Source: Nonomuraea sp. PA05 (GTDB taxonomy: Bacteria; Actinomycetota; Actinomycetes; Streptosporangiales; Streptosporangiaceae). From it: 64,000 nt of DNA. The translations under genes and the position numbers were made by a program. Positions 17,792 through 26,135 of this stretch are shown here, piece by piece. The stretch spans positions 62,001 through 126,000 of the forward strand of contig NZ_VSEY01000002.1 of NCBI RefSeq assembly GCF_008086045.1, written 5' to 3'. The notes beneath the pieces were generated by a model, which was given only the letters and a program-made list of their open reading frames with translations, had not been told where the DNA came from and did no database searches. The first letter of the stretch is position 1; each line of letters begins with the position of its first letter.

Positions 17792-19129
17792 TCAGATCGG
17801 CAGCACGCCGGTCGCGACCAGCACGCCGAGCACCAGGGTGGGGATGACGAACCAGACGATCAGGCGGCCGAACGTCCTGGCCGGGTCCACCTGGGCGATG
17901 CCGCTGGCGATGTAGATGGGGGCCGCTCCCGGCGGGGACGCCCCCTCGGTCGAGGCGAAGATCATGATGGCGGTGGCCGCGGCCGCCGGGGCGATCCCGG
18001 CCGCGGTCAGCGCGCTGAAGGCCACCCCGCCGACGGCGGCGATCGTCGCGGTGCCGGTCAGCGGCGCGGCGATGATGACGAGCAGCAGGCCGACGATGGA
18101 GGCGATGACCACGGCGGGCGCCTCCACACTCTGCAGGATCGTGGTGAGCTGGTCCACCAGGCCCAGCTCGCCCAGGCTGGCAGCGGCAGCGAACGCGAAG
18201 AACAGCGTCGCGCCGATGACGGCGTACCGAGGGGCCATCTCGCCGAGCAGCTCGCTCCAGGCGCGGCCGGTGCGCGGCAGCCGCTTCCACGCCACCGCGA
18301 ACGTGGCCAGCACGGTCAGCACCGGGATCCACACGATGATGCTGATGTCACCGGCCGCCTCGCCGACCCGCGACTCCATCAGCGCCACGCCGAAGTCCAG
18401 CGTCATCAGCACCGGGACGAGGATGCCCGCGTACACCAGCAGCGACGTCCACCCGGCGCGCAGCGCCGCCCGCAGCGGCACCAGGTCGGCGGCGTCGGTG
18501 GCCGCGATGTTGTGCCGGCGCACCCACAGGAACACCACCACGAACCGGTAGGCCACCGTCCACAACCCGCCGACGAGAGCGGGCACGAAGAGCTGGTCGG
18601 CCGTCAGGACGGGCGCCACGGCGGCCGAGCCGAGCAGCAGGAACATCGAGGAGCTCGGCGGGATCGAGATGCCCAGCCCGGCGTTGCCCGCCACCAGCGA
18701 GGCGGCCAGGTCGGGGCGCCAGTTCGACCGGATCATCCACGGGATGGTGACCGAGCCGACCGACGCGGAGATCCCGGAGCCCGACCCCGAGGGGCCGCCG
18801 AGCAGCGCGGCGGCGGACGTCGAGACGTAGCCCGCGCCGCCGCGCAGCCTGCCGAAGATCGAGTTCAGGACGGTGACCTGCTCCTGGATGAGGCCCAGCT
18901 TGGTGAGCAGGTATCCCATGAAGACGAAGGCCAGGGCGGCGAAGACGACCTCCTCGGCCATGGCGTCGACGATGCCCGCCCAGGCCAGCGCGAAGAAGTC
19001 GGCGCCGCCGAAGAGGCACACGCCTGCGAAACCGATGAGCATCGCTTCACCGATGTTGCGTTTGAGCACGCCGTTCCAGACGACGATGATGGCGATGTAG
19101 GCGATGAGCGCCCATACGGCGATTCCCAT
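17792..19129 (-). CDS. TRAP-type large permease (DctM-like)
   Basis: A 445-residue integral membrane protein with about eleven to thirteen hydrophobic segments, the glycine/serine-rich GGPSGSGSGISASVGSVTIP stretch and a helical-hairpin-like LTGTATIAAVGG segment expected of the ion-transporter fold of TRAP large subunits. Those secondary transporters use a sodium or proton gradient to import carboxylates. No periplasmic binding protein (DctP) is encoded nearby. The genes upstream encode a CoA-transferase and a citrate-lyase-type enzyme, so the cargo is probably a hydroxy-dicarboxylate such as malate or citramalate (inference). Confidence 0.8.
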   Translation of the reverse strand: MGIAVWALIAYIAIIVVWNGVLKRNIGEAMLIGFAGVCLFGGADFFALAWAGIVDAMAEEVVFAALAFVFMGYLLTKLGLIQEQVTVLNSIFGRLRGGAGYVSTSAAALLGGPSGSGSGISASVGSVTIPWMIRSNWRPDLAASLVAGNAGLGISIPPSSSMFLLLGSAAVAPVLTADQLFVPALVGGLWTVAYRFVVVFLWVRRHNIAATDAADLVPLRAALRAGWTSLLVYAGILVPVLMTLDFGVALMESRVGEAAGDISIIVWIPVLTVLATFAVAWKRLPRTGRAWSELLGEMAPRYAVIGATLFFAFAAAASLGELGLVDQLTTILQSVEAPAVVIASIVGLLLVIIAAPLTGTATIAAVGGVAFSALTAAGIAPAAAATAIMIFASTEGASPPGAAPIYIASGIAQVDPARTFGRLIVWFVIPTLVLGVLVATGVLPI

Positions 19130-19186
19130 GGCGAATGACCTCCAATGGGGGGTTGTGCTGGGGGTGAGCGGTGTGCAGGCCGGTGG

Positions 19187-20125
19187 TCAGGCGCCGGGTT
19201 CAGGCGGACCGGGCGCGGCCGGGGGCGGGTCTTGGGATCCGGGCGGGGCCGGTGATGGGTCTTGCGGGCCGGGCGGGCCGGCGAGGCGGTGGGCCAGCTC
19301 GACGGTGCGGCGCGCCCTGACGACGATCGGCGCGTCCACGAACCGCCCGTCAGGCAGCGCCACCGCGCCGACACCCGCCCGTTCGGCCCGCTCCGCCGCC
19401 GCCACGACCTCGGCGGCCCTGGCGACCTCCTCCTCCGACGGCCGGAACGCCCGCCGGATCGCGGGGATCTGCCGCGGATGGATGGCGGTCCTGCCGAACA
19501 GCCCGAGCGCGCGCCCCGCCCGGCAGGAGGCGAGCAGCCCTTCCTCGTCCTTGACGTCCGGGTAGACGGACATGGGCACCGGCGGCAGCCCGGCCGCGGC
19601 GGCGGCGAGGACGACCTGGAGTCTGAGGTGGTTCATGGCCTGCTCGCCGGTGACGGCCAGCTCGGCGGCCAGGTCCTGCTCGCCGAGCGCCACTCCTGCC
19701 ACGCGCGGGTGCGCGGCGATCTCGCGGGCCGCGAGGACCCCGGCCGCCGACTCCAGCAGCGCGTACGCGGGCGCGCCGGCGAGCGCGTCGAGCACGTCCG
19801 TGGACTCGACCTTGGGCAGCCGTACGGCGTCGGCGAGATCACCGACGGCGGCCAGGTCGTCGCGCCCGCGGGCGGTGGCCGGGTCGTTGACCCGCACGTG
19901 CACCTCCATCGCCCCTGGCTCGGGCCGGCCGCCGTCCCGGCGGGCGCGCAGGTAGGCGACCGCGTTGTCCCGCGCCTCGTCCTTGCGCACGGGCGCGACC
20001 GCGTCCTCCAGGTCGATGATCACCACGTCGGCGCCGGACGCCTCGGCCTTGGCGAACCGCTCGGGCCGGTCACCGGGCACGTACAACCAGGTCACAGGCA
20101 GCGCGGTGGCGGGGGGCGTGGTCAC
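19187..20125 (-). CDS. HpcH/HpaI-CitE family CoA ester lyase
   Basis: A 312-residue member of the citrate-lyase-beta/malyl-CoA lyase group, cleaving 3-hydroxyacyl-CoA esters into acetyl-CoA and an oxo acid. Markers: N-terminal WLYVPGDRPERF, IIDLEDAV (about 37-44), HVRVN, LPKVES, the glutamate in LLESAAG, GEQDLAAELAV, and C-terminal GRTAIHPRQI. It starts with GTG overlapping the stop of the CoA-transferase gene (GTGA), so translation is coupled. The last ~35 residues are a proline/glycine/glutamine tail from short DNA repeats, unusual for the family. With the neighbour it probably handles citramalyl-CoA or malyl-CoA. Confidence 0.85.
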   Translation of the reverse strand: MTTPPATALPVTWLYVPGDRPERFAKAEASGADVVIIDLEDAVAPVRKDEARDNAVAYLRARRDGGRPEPGAMEVHVRVNDPATARGRDDLAAVGDLADAVRLPKVESTDVLDALAGAPAYALLESAAGVLAAREIAAHPRVAGVALGEQDLAAELAVTGEQAMNHLRLQVVLAAAAAGLPPVPMSVYPDVKDEEGLLASCRAGRALGLFGRTAIHPRQIPAIRRAFRPSEEEVARAAEVVAAAERAERAGVGAVALPDGRFVDAPIVVRARRTVELAHRLAGPPGPQDPSPAPPGSQDPPPAAPGPPEPGA

Positions 20126-21297
20126 GCGATCACCCCGTCCTCGCGCAGGGCGGCGATCCGGTCGGCGGCGTAGTCCAGCTCGCCGAGCACCTCGTCGGTG
20201 TCGCTGCCGATCGCCCGCCCCGCCCACTTGATCTCGCCGGGCGTCCCGGACATCCGGAACAGCACGTTCTGCATGGTGAGCGAGCCGAACTCCTCGTCCG
20301 GCACCTCCACGAACGTGTTCAGCGCCGCGTACTGCGGGTCCTCGGCCAGGTCGGTGACGTCGTAGATGGGCGCGACGGCGGCCTGCACCTCCTCGAACCT
20401 GGCGATGACCTCGTCGGCGTCCCGCTCGGCGATCCAGGAGGCTACCGCCTCGTCCAGCTCGTCCACGTGCTGCACCCGGCCGTGGCCGCTGGCGAACCAC
20501 GGCTGTTCGACCAGGTCGGGCCGCCCGACGAGGGTGACCACCCGCTCGGCGATGGGCTGGGCGCTGGTGGAGATGGCCAGCCACCGGCCGTCGCGGGTGC
20601 GGTAGGTGTTGCGCGGCGCGTTGCTGCTGGAGCGGTTGCCGGTGCGCTGCTGGACGAGGCCGAGCGCCTTGTAGATGCTCATCTGCGGGCCGAGCAGCCC
20701 GAGGATCGGCTCGATGATCGCCATGTCGATGACCTGGCCGCGCCCGGTCTGCTCGCGGGCGTGCAGGGCGACCATGACGGCGTACGACATGGCCAGGCCC
20801 GCGATGCCGTCGGCCAGGGCCAGCGGCGGCAGCGTGGGCGGCCCGTCGGGCTCGCCCGTCATGGCCGCGAAGCCGCTCATGGCCTCGGCGAGCGTGCCGA
20901 ACCCGGGCCGCTTGGCCATCGGCCCGAACTGCCCGAACCCGGTCATCCGCGCCACGATCAGGCGCGGGTTGAGCTTGAGGAGGTCCTGCGGGTCGAGGTT
21001 CCAGCGTTCCAGGGTGCCGGGACGGAAGTTCTCGATCAGCACGTCGGACCGTTCGGCCAGGCGGCGCAGGATCTCCTGCCCCTCGGCCCGCGACAGGTCC
21101 ACGGCGGCGGCGCGCTTGTTGCGCGACAGCGTCTTCCACCACAGGCCGGCGGCGCCGTGCCCGCGCGAGGGGTCGCCCCGGCGGGGATGCTCGATCTTGA
21201 TCACGTCGGCGCCGAAGTCGCCCAGCATCATGGCCGCGGAGGGGCCGGCGAACAGCGTCGCCGCGTCGATGACCCTCAGGTCGGCGAGGCTCGTCAT
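20122..21297 (-). CDS. type III CoA-transferase (CaiB/BaiF family)
   Basis: A 391-residue enzyme moving CoA from a donor such as succinyl-CoA to a carboxylic acid. The N-terminus LFAGPSAAMMLGDFGADVIKIEHP is the family hallmark; the catalytic aspartate is expected in LALADGIAGLAMSY (about residues 160-173). The ATG chosen lacks a ribosome site; a 36-base AT-rich promoter region lies just upstream, so the message may be almost leaderless. It is the first gene of a four-gene unit with the lyase and TRAP permease. No hydratase is present, so a ready hydroxylated acid is the more likely substrate than an unsaturated one such as itaconate. Confidence 0.87.
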   Translation of the reverse strand: MTSLADLRVIDAATLFAGPSAAMMLGDFGADVIKIEHPRRGDPSRGHGAAGLWWKTLSRNKRAAAVDLSRAEGQEILRRLAERSDVLIENFRPGTLERWNLDPQDLLKLNPRLIVARMTGFGQFGPMAKRPGFGTLAEAMSGFAAMTGEPDGPPTLPPLALADGIAGLAMSYAVMVALHAREQTGRGQVIDMAIIEPILGLLGPQMSIYKALGLVQQRTGNRSSSNAPRNTYRTRDGRWLAISTSAQPIAERVVTLVGRPDLVEQPWFASGHGRVQHVDELDEAVASWIAERDADEVIARFEEVQAAVAPIYDVTDLAEDPQYAALNTFVEVPDEEFGSLTMQNVLFRMSGTPGEIKWAGRAIGSDTDEVLGELDYAADRIAALREDGVIA

Positions 21298-21299
21298 GA

Positions 21300-21335
21300 G
21301 TATGTAACTTATAAGAAATATGTCATAGGTCAAGA
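21300..21335. promoter_or_regulatory. AT-rich divergent promoter/operator of the CoA-transferase locus
   Basis: A sharp AT-rich island in otherwise 70%+ GC DNA, between the CoA-transferase and GntR genes. It contains the palindrome CTTATAAG and, nearby, TATGTCATA. On the minus strand TTGACC and TATAAG resemble -35/-10 boxes, though the spacing of 14 is short. It is a plausible GntR binding site controlling both directions. Confidence 0.5.
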
Positions 21336-21366
21336 CCGAGGCCGAATCTGCGAGACACTTGACGAC

Positions 21367-22020
21367 ATGTCACCCACCGAGCCCCGTCCGCCCATGAGCA
21401 AGGCCGACTACGCCTACACCGTGCTCCTGGAGGAGATCCGCAGCGGCCGGATCCCCGGCGGGACGGCGTTGCGCGCCGGGGAGGTGGCCAAGCGCCTCGG
21501 GGTGTCGGTCACGCCCGTCCGCGAGGCACTGCGCAGGCTGGAGAAGGACCGGCTGATCAGCTACGAGGCCCACCACGGCGCGACCGTCGTCGACCTGGGC
21601 GACGAGGCGCTGGCCGAGTACTACGGGGTGCGCGCGGTCGTCGAGGGGCTGGGGGCGCGGCTGGCGGCCGGCCGGATCACCCCGGTGGAGCTCGCCGAGC
21701 TGCGCGAACTGCACGCCGCGATGGCGCGGGACGCCGCGCAGGGCAGGCACGACCGGCTCGGCGAGCAGAGCAGGCGCTTCCACCTGCGGATCGTGGACAT
21801 CGGCGGGCCCGCCTTCCTGGGCGCGCACGCCCGGTCGGTGCGCAACAGCTTCCCGGTGCCCGCCGAGGCGTCACTGTGGCTGGACGAGACGCAGGTCAAG
21901 GCACAGCTCGAAGCCCACGAGGGCATCCTGGCCGCTCTGGAATCAGGCGACGCCGAGACGGCCGAACGCATCATGATCGACCACGTGCGCCGCGCCGGGG
22001 AGTTCCGCCAGCACCACTGA
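21367..22020 (+). CDS. GntR family regulator (FadR/FCD subgroup)
   Basis: A 217-residue regulator. The N-terminal winged helix-turn-helix (about residues 15-75) contains AKRLGVSVTPVREALRRLEKDRLI. The C-terminal FCD effector domain carries the expected metal-binding pattern of an aspartate (LGEQSRRFHLRIVD) and spaced histidines (RFHLRI, EAHEGIL, IDHVRR). FCD regulators typically sense hydroxy or keto acids. Its divergent position makes it the likely repressor of the CoA-transferase, lyase and TRAP genes. No clear ribosome site precedes the ATG; another ATG nine codons on is possible. Confidence 0.9.
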   Translation: MSPTEPRPPMSKADYAYTVLLEEIRSGRIPGGTALRAGEVAKRLGVSVTPVREALRRLEKDRLISYEAHHGATVVDLGDEALAEYYGVRAVVEGLGARLAAGRITPVELAELRELHAAMARDAAQGRHDRLGEQSRRFHLRIVDIGGPAFLGAHARSVRNSFPVPAEASLWLDETQVKAQLEAHEGILAALESGDAETAERIMIDHVRRAGEFRQHH

Positions 22021-22031
22021 CCCGCACCCAC

Positions 22032-22130
22032 CGCCCCACACCACCGGCCCGCGCCGCCCCCACACCACCGCCGCACACCACCGCCCCACACCACCGGCCC
22101 ACACCGCCGACACGCACCACCGGCCGGCGC
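22032..22130 (+). repeat. low-complexity CCACACCACCGGCC-type repeat
   Basis: About 100 bases of imperfect tandem repetition of short C-rich units built on CCGCCCCACACCACCGGC, just after the GntR stop codon. Units are irregular in length and have no spacers, so it is not a CRISPR. It separates the GntR gene from the monooxygenase operators. The pyrimidine-rich strand bias could affect structure or termination. Confidence 0.7.
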
Positions 22131-22180
22131 CGGCCGACCCGCACCTCGACATGCCTTGCGCCTTCACGCGCCCACCTATG

Positions 22181-22252
22181 CCAACAAACGTTGGCCAACA
22201 ACCGTTGACAATCTCGTCTCCCGCGTCCTACCGTTGTGCCAACAGCCGTTGA
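22181..22252. promoter_or_regulatory. three-operator promoter of the FAD monooxygenase gene
   Basis: Three copies of CCAACANNCGTTGR lie at 22181-22194, 22195-22208 and 22239-22252, the first two abutting; each is an inverted repeat CCAAC-N4-GTTGG or nearly so. A consensus -35 TTGACA (22205-22210) overlaps the end of the second copy; the best -10 is TACCGT (22229-22234), 18 bases away, and the third copy covers the transcript start. AAGGAG (22255-22260) precedes the ATG. Operators blocking both the -35 and the start indicate tight repression. The site shape suits a TetR or MarR protein, but none is encoded beside it. Confidence 0.8.
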
Positions 22253-22265
22253 CCAAGGAGTCGAC

Positions 22266-23411
22266 ATGAACGCCGAAGTGCTGATCGTCGGAGCCGGCCC
22301 CGCCGGACTCACCGCCGCCGTCGTCCTGGCCCACCGCGGCCGGACCGTCGTGATCGTGGACGCACAGGAAGAGGGCGCCAACACCTCCCGCGCCGCCGTC
22401 GTGCACTCCCGCACCCTGGAGGTCCTGGAGCCGTACGGAGTGGCGGGCAAGATGGCCGCGCACGGCGTGCACACCCCGGTGTTCACCATCCGCGACCGCG
22501 ACAAGGTCCTGGTGCCGGTGCCCTTCGACGGCCTGCCCACCGCCTACCCCTACACGCTGATGATCTCCCAGGCCGACACCGAGGCGTACCTGCTGGCCCG
22601 CCTGGAGGAACTGGGCGGCAAGGTGATCAGGCCCGCCCGGGTGACCACCGTCGAGCAGGACGCGGACGGCGTCACCGCCGTCCTGGACGACGGGGAGCGC
22701 ATCCGCGCCGCCTACCTGATCGGCGCCGACGGCCTGCACAGCACCGTCCGCCAGAGCGCGGGGATCGGCTTCACCGGCGGCACCTACGCCGAGTCGTTCG
22801 TGCTGGCCGACGTCCGCCTGACCGGCGGGGTGCCGCGGGACGAGGTCATCCTGTACTTCTCCCCCGCCGGGCTGGTCGTCGTCGCCCCGCTGCCCGGCGG
22901 CCTGCACCGCATCGTCGCCACCGTGGACGAGGCCCCCAAGGAGCCCGGCATCCCCTTCGTCCAGCACCTGCTCGACACCCGCGGCCCCGAGGCCGAGCCC
23001 GCGCGGGTGGAGGAGCTCGTCTGGAGCTCCCGCTTCCGGGTGCACCACCGCATCGCCGACACCTACCGGCAGGGCCGCATCCTGCTGGCGGGCGACGCCG
23101 CCCACGTGCACTCGCCCGCCGGCGGCCAGGGCATGAACCTCGGCATCGACGACGCCGTCCACCTGGGCGAGGCGCTGGCCAGGGTGCTCGGCGGCGAGCC
23201 CGGCGACCTGCTCGACGCCTACGCCGCCACCCGCCGTCCGCAGGCCGAGCAGGTGGTCGCCCTCGCCGGGCGGCTCACCGCGCTGGCCACCGCCTCCTCG
23301 GGCCGCCGGGTGCTGCGCAACCTGGCCCTCGCGCTGGCGGGCCGCGTCCCGGCCGTCCGCAAGCGCCTGGCCTGGCAGCTCTCCGGCCTCAACAGGCGGC
23401 CGGCCGCCTGA
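22266..23411 (+). CDS. FAD-dependent monooxygenase (PHBH/aromatic hydroxylase type)
   Basis: A 381-residue group A flavin monooxygenase, predicted to hydroxylate an aromatic or polyketide-like substrate with NAD(P)H and oxygen. Visible motifs: dinucleotide-binding GAGPAGL (about residues 8-14), the DGLHSTVRQ segment (DG motif) and GDAAHVHSPAGGQGMNLGIDDA near residue 275, which binds FAD. It is shorter than TfdB/PheA-type enzymes because it has no C-terminal thioredoxin-like domain. The strongly operator-controlled promoter suggests induction by an external compound, such as an aromatic toxin or antibiotic (inference). Confidence 0.88.
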   Translation: MNAEVLIVGAGPAGLTAAVVLAHRGRTVVIVDAQEEGANTSRAAVVHSRTLEVLEPYGVAGKMAAHGVHTPVFTIRDRDKVLVPVPFDGLPTAYPYTLMISQADTEAYLLARLEELGGKVIRPARVTTVEQDADGVTAVLDDGERIRAAYLIGADGLHSTVRQSAGIGFTGGTYAESFVLADVRLTGGVPRDEVILYFSPAGLVVVAPLPGGLHRIVATVDEAPKEPGIPFVQHLLDTRGPEAEPARVEELVWSSRFRVHHRIADTYRQGRILLAGDAAHVHSPAGGQGMNLGIDDAVHLGEALARVLGGEPGDLLDAYAATRRPQAEQVVALAGRLTALATASSGRRVLRNLALALAGRVPAVRKRLAWQLSGLNRRPAA

Positions 23412-23569
23412 ACGCCACCTCCCTGAACGCCATCCCTGGACGGCGAGAGCACCGGTTACGGCAACCACGCGAGCCGACCGACCCTGCGCAGTTCCTGCCG
23501 AGCCCGCTCTTCAGGCCCCTTTCCGCGGTTTCGTGCCCAGCCGATCATCCATCGGCGGTCCGAAAGGCG

Positions 23570-24409
23570 TCAGCTCATGACAAGCGTGGCGCGGACCCCG
23601 TCCAGCACCTCGGGGGTGGACTCGACGGGCAGCGCCGACAGCGACAGCCGCGCGAACGCCTGCTGGTGCTCCTCCACCCGCCGCCGGTCCTCGATGACGA
23701 CAGGGGCGTGCAGCAGGTGCAGCACCAGCGCGTCCGGCCGGTCCTGCTCGGGGAAGCGCAGCAGCGTGAACGGCGGCCCCTGATAGAGGTAGCCGGTCTC
23801 GCGGACGGGCCGCGCGACCTGCACGGCGAGGTGCGGCTGCTTGGCGGCCTTGGCGAGCGTGTCGAGCTGGGCGAGCCGGTCCTCGGAGCGGCCGAGCGGC
23901 GGGTCGGTCAGCGCCGCCTGGTCGAGCACCGTCCACAGGTGCGGCCCCTGGTGCCGGTCGAGCACCCGCTGCCGGACGGCGACCAGGTCGGCGGCCGTCG
24001 CGGCCTGCTCGTAGGTGGCTCCGGCGGGCAGCGCGGCCAGCGCGGCGGACAGCGCGTAGGCGGGGCTCTGCAGCAGCGCGGGGACCTGCAGCGGGCAGTA
24101 CGTGTAGATGATCTGCGCCTGGTCCTCCATCTCCAGGAACGCCGACAGCCTCAGCGGCACGCCGGGCGCGTCGTACCAGCCGGGCACCCGCTCCTCCCGC
24201 AGCAGCGTCAGCAGCCGGCCCACGTGCTCGCCGTGGCCGTACAGCTCCAGGAGGGTGCGCACGGTGGCCTCGCGCGGCGCCACCAGCCCGTGCTCGATCC
24301 GGAAGATCGTGGAGGTGTTGAGCCCCGCGGCGTCCGCCGCGGACTTCATCGACAGCCTGGCCGAGGCGCGCAGGGAGCACAGCCGGGCCGCGACAACGCT
24401 TAACTGCAT
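23570..24409 (-). CDS. XRE-family regulator with DUF5753 domain
   Basis: A 279-residue protein with an N-terminal Xre-type helix-turn-helix (about residues 12-65, including ADAAGLNTSTIFRIEHG) followed by the DUF5753 domain (about 90-270), where the phrases YTYCPLQVPALLQSPAYA and LDQAALTD are typical. Such proteins are very abundant in actinomycetes and usually pair with a DUF397 protein. Here no DUF397 gene is adjacent; the divergent partner is an unrecognised protein. The start codon has only a weak ribosome site. Confidence 0.88.
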   Translation of the reverse strand: MQLSVVAARLCSLRASARLSMKSAADAAGLNTSTIFRIEHGLVAPREATVRTLLELYGHGEHVGRLLTLLREERVPGWYDAPGVPLRLSAFLEMEDQAQIIYTYCPLQVPALLQSPAYALSAALAALPAGATYEQAATAADLVAVRQRVLDRHQGPHLWTVLDQAALTDPPLGRSEDRLAQLDTLAKAAKQPHLAVQVARPVRETGYLYQGPPFTLLRFPEQDRPDALVLHLLHAPVVIEDRRRVEEHQQAFARLSLSALPVESTPEVLDGVRATLVMS

Positions 24410-24545
24410 ACGTCTGTCACAACCATCGATGACAAATATCAGCGTTTACACCTGGTCTATTGAAACCGAGTGGCGGGTGTTGCACGATGGCCACTCTAGT
24501 GGTCTGACACGTCATGCATACGCCAATCGGAAAGGCAGAGAAACT

Positions 24546-25271
24546 GTGGCGGACGCGTGGATACTCCATCCCGACTACCGGACTCCTCCGGCCCCCACAG
24601 ACATCGGCCTCTCCCCCGGACCATGGCGGCACCCCGACGGGGGCCAGATCATGAACGGCACCTATGAGCGTCCCCTTCCCAAGCGCAGGGTCGAGGTCGT
24701 GACCGTCTGGTACGGCCACGCGCTCTCCCACTGGCGCGGCCCGCGCATGCCCAGGTTCAGCAGCCCGATGGTCTCGGCCTGGAACCCGGTGCTGGCGCAG
24801 GGCCTGGCCGTCGATCCGCACGCCCCGGCACCCTACCGCGACGAGCTGTGGTGTGACCGATGGATAGCTGAGGCCTTGCTGTACGGCCGCAAGCCGTACG
24901 GGGCGTTCACGCTGCCCGCCGACGAGGCGATGCGCTGGTTCGCCAAGAGCGGCGGCACGAACCTGGTCTACCGGGCCGAGGTGGAGGGCGAGCTGGTGCG
25001 GGTGGTGGCGGGCACGTCCGAACGGTACGGGCAGCTCTTCGACCTCGACGCGCTGATCGCCGACTACCGGGAGGCGCTGCCGAAGGAGCTGGCGGAGCGG
25101 GAGGCGCAGGCCCTGGACGCGCACCGGCCCTTCTCCCCCGCGCTCAACTACGTGCTCGCCGAGAACGCCGAGGCGCTGTTCGCGCAGGCCGCCCTGTCGG
25201 TGCGCGGCCTCACCCTCGGCTACCCGCCACGCGAGACGGCGGCCCGCATCGGCGCGGAAGCCGCCCAGTGA
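24546..25271 (+). CDS. uncharacterised protein divergent from XRE-DUF5753 regulator
   Basis: A 241-residue soluble protein I cannot assign. It begins with GTG after an AGGCAGAG-like site; an ATG 35 codons later is an alternative. The N-terminal third is rich in proline, tryptophan and histidine (TVWYGHALSHWRGPRMPRF); a middle segment has WCDRWIAEALLYGRKPYGAF; the rest is helical and acidic. It overlaps the HAD phosphatase gene by four bases (GTGA), so the two are cotranslated. It occupies the place usually held by a DUF397 partner. The 136-base divergent region contains the inverted repeat CCACT-CT-AGTGG (24491-24502). Confidence 0.7.
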   Translation: MADAWILHPDYRTPPAPTDIGLSPGPWRHPDGGQIMNGTYERPLPKRRVEVVTVWYGHALSHWRGPRMPRFSSPMVSAWNPVLAQGLAVDPHAPAPYRDELWCDRWIAEALLYGRKPYGAFTLPADEAMRWFAKSGGTNLVYRAEVEGELVRVVAGTSERYGQLFDLDALIADYREALPKELAEREAQALDAHRPFSPALNYVLAENAEALFAQAALSVRGLTLGYPPRETAARIGAEAAQ

Positions 25272-25966
25272 GCCTGCGCGGGATCAAGGCCATCCTGTTC
25301 GACCTCGACGGCACCTTGTTCGACCACCGCGCCGCCGCCGACGCCGGCATCACGGCGTGGGTCGCTGCCCGCTTCCCCGGCCATCCGCGCCTGGCGGAGG
25401 CTGCGGTGATCTGGGCGGAGCTGGAGGGGCCGTACCTGGCGATGTGGCAGGCGGGCGAGTGCACGGTGCAGGAGCAGCGGCGGCTGCGCCTGACCGCGCT
25501 GTGCGAGGAACTGGCCGTGCCCGTCCCCGGCGACCTGGACGACGCCTACGCCGAATTCGCCGAGCTGTACCGGCGGCGCTGGGTCGCCTTCCCCGACGTG
25601 GCGGGGGCGCTGGCGGGGCTGGGCGGGTACGCGCTGGGGGTGCTGACCAACGGCACGCTGCCGATGCAGGAGGCGAAGGTCCGCGCGATCGGGCTGGCTG
25701 GGGTGGTCGGGCCGGTGCTGACGGGCGAGGTGCTGGGCGGGCACTTCAAGCCGGCCCCGGCCTGTTACACGGGGGCCGCGGCGGTGCTGGGGCTGGAGCC
25801 GCGGGAGGTGGTGCTGGTGGGTGATGACGTGGCCAACGACGTGACGGGGCCCGCGGTGATCGGGATGCGCTCGGTCTGGCTGGACCGGCTCGCGACCGCG
25901 CCGCCGCCCGCCGGGTTCCCCCGCATCACGTCGCTGGCGGAGCTGCCGCGGCTCGTCGCGCGCTGA
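25268..25966 (+). CDS. HAD-superfamily hydrolase
   Basis: A 232-residue phosphatase-type HAD protein. All four motifs are present: DLDGTLFD with the nucleophile aspartate (about residues 11-18), LTNGT (motif II), the lysine in HFKPAPACY (motif III) and VGDDVANDV (motif IV). The helical cap between motifs I and II fits the haloacid dehalogenase/phosphoglycolate phosphatase subfamily. GTG start coupled to the upstream unrecognised gene; substrate unknown. Confidence 0.88.
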   Translation: MSLRGIKAILFDLDGTLFDHRAAADAGITAWVAARFPGHPRLAEAAVIWAELEGPYLAMWQAGECTVQEQRRLRLTALCEELAVPVPGDLDDAYAEFAELYRRRWVAFPDVAGALAGLGGYALGVLTNGTLPMQEAKVRAIGLAGVVGPVLTGEVLGGHFKPAPACYTGAAAVLGLEPREVVLVGDDVANDVTGPAVIGMRSVWLDRLATAPPPAGFPRITSLAELPRLVAR

Positions 25967-26012
25967 CCGACATCACTCCGCCGTCGCGCCCGCCGAAGCC
26001 GGCGCGCACTGA

Positions 26013-26135
26013 CGTCATCCCGCCGCGCCCGCCGAAGCCCTGCGTGCGCTGATCGTCATCCCGCCGCGCCCGCCGAAGCCCTGCGTGCGCTGATCGTCAT
26101 CCCGCCGCGCCCGCCGAAGCCCTGCGTGCGCTGAT
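26013..26135 (-). repeat. three identical 41-bp tandem repeats at the MFS gene 3' end
   Basis: Three exact copies of a 41-base unit (26013-26053, 26054-26094, 26095-26135), with a degenerate fourth at about 25967-26012. The last copy contains the final codons and stop of the MFS gene; the others lie beyond the stop. Because 41 is not a multiple of three, each copy changes frame, so expansion or contraction at the edge could alter the C-terminus. Confidence 0.9.

Noticed and set aside
22032..22130. Possible CRISPR array
   Set aside because: Units are short, irregular and directly joined, with no unique spacers.
26013..26135. Possible CRISPR or integron-like repeats
   Set aside because: Exact contiguous tandem copies of gene-end sequence with no spacers.
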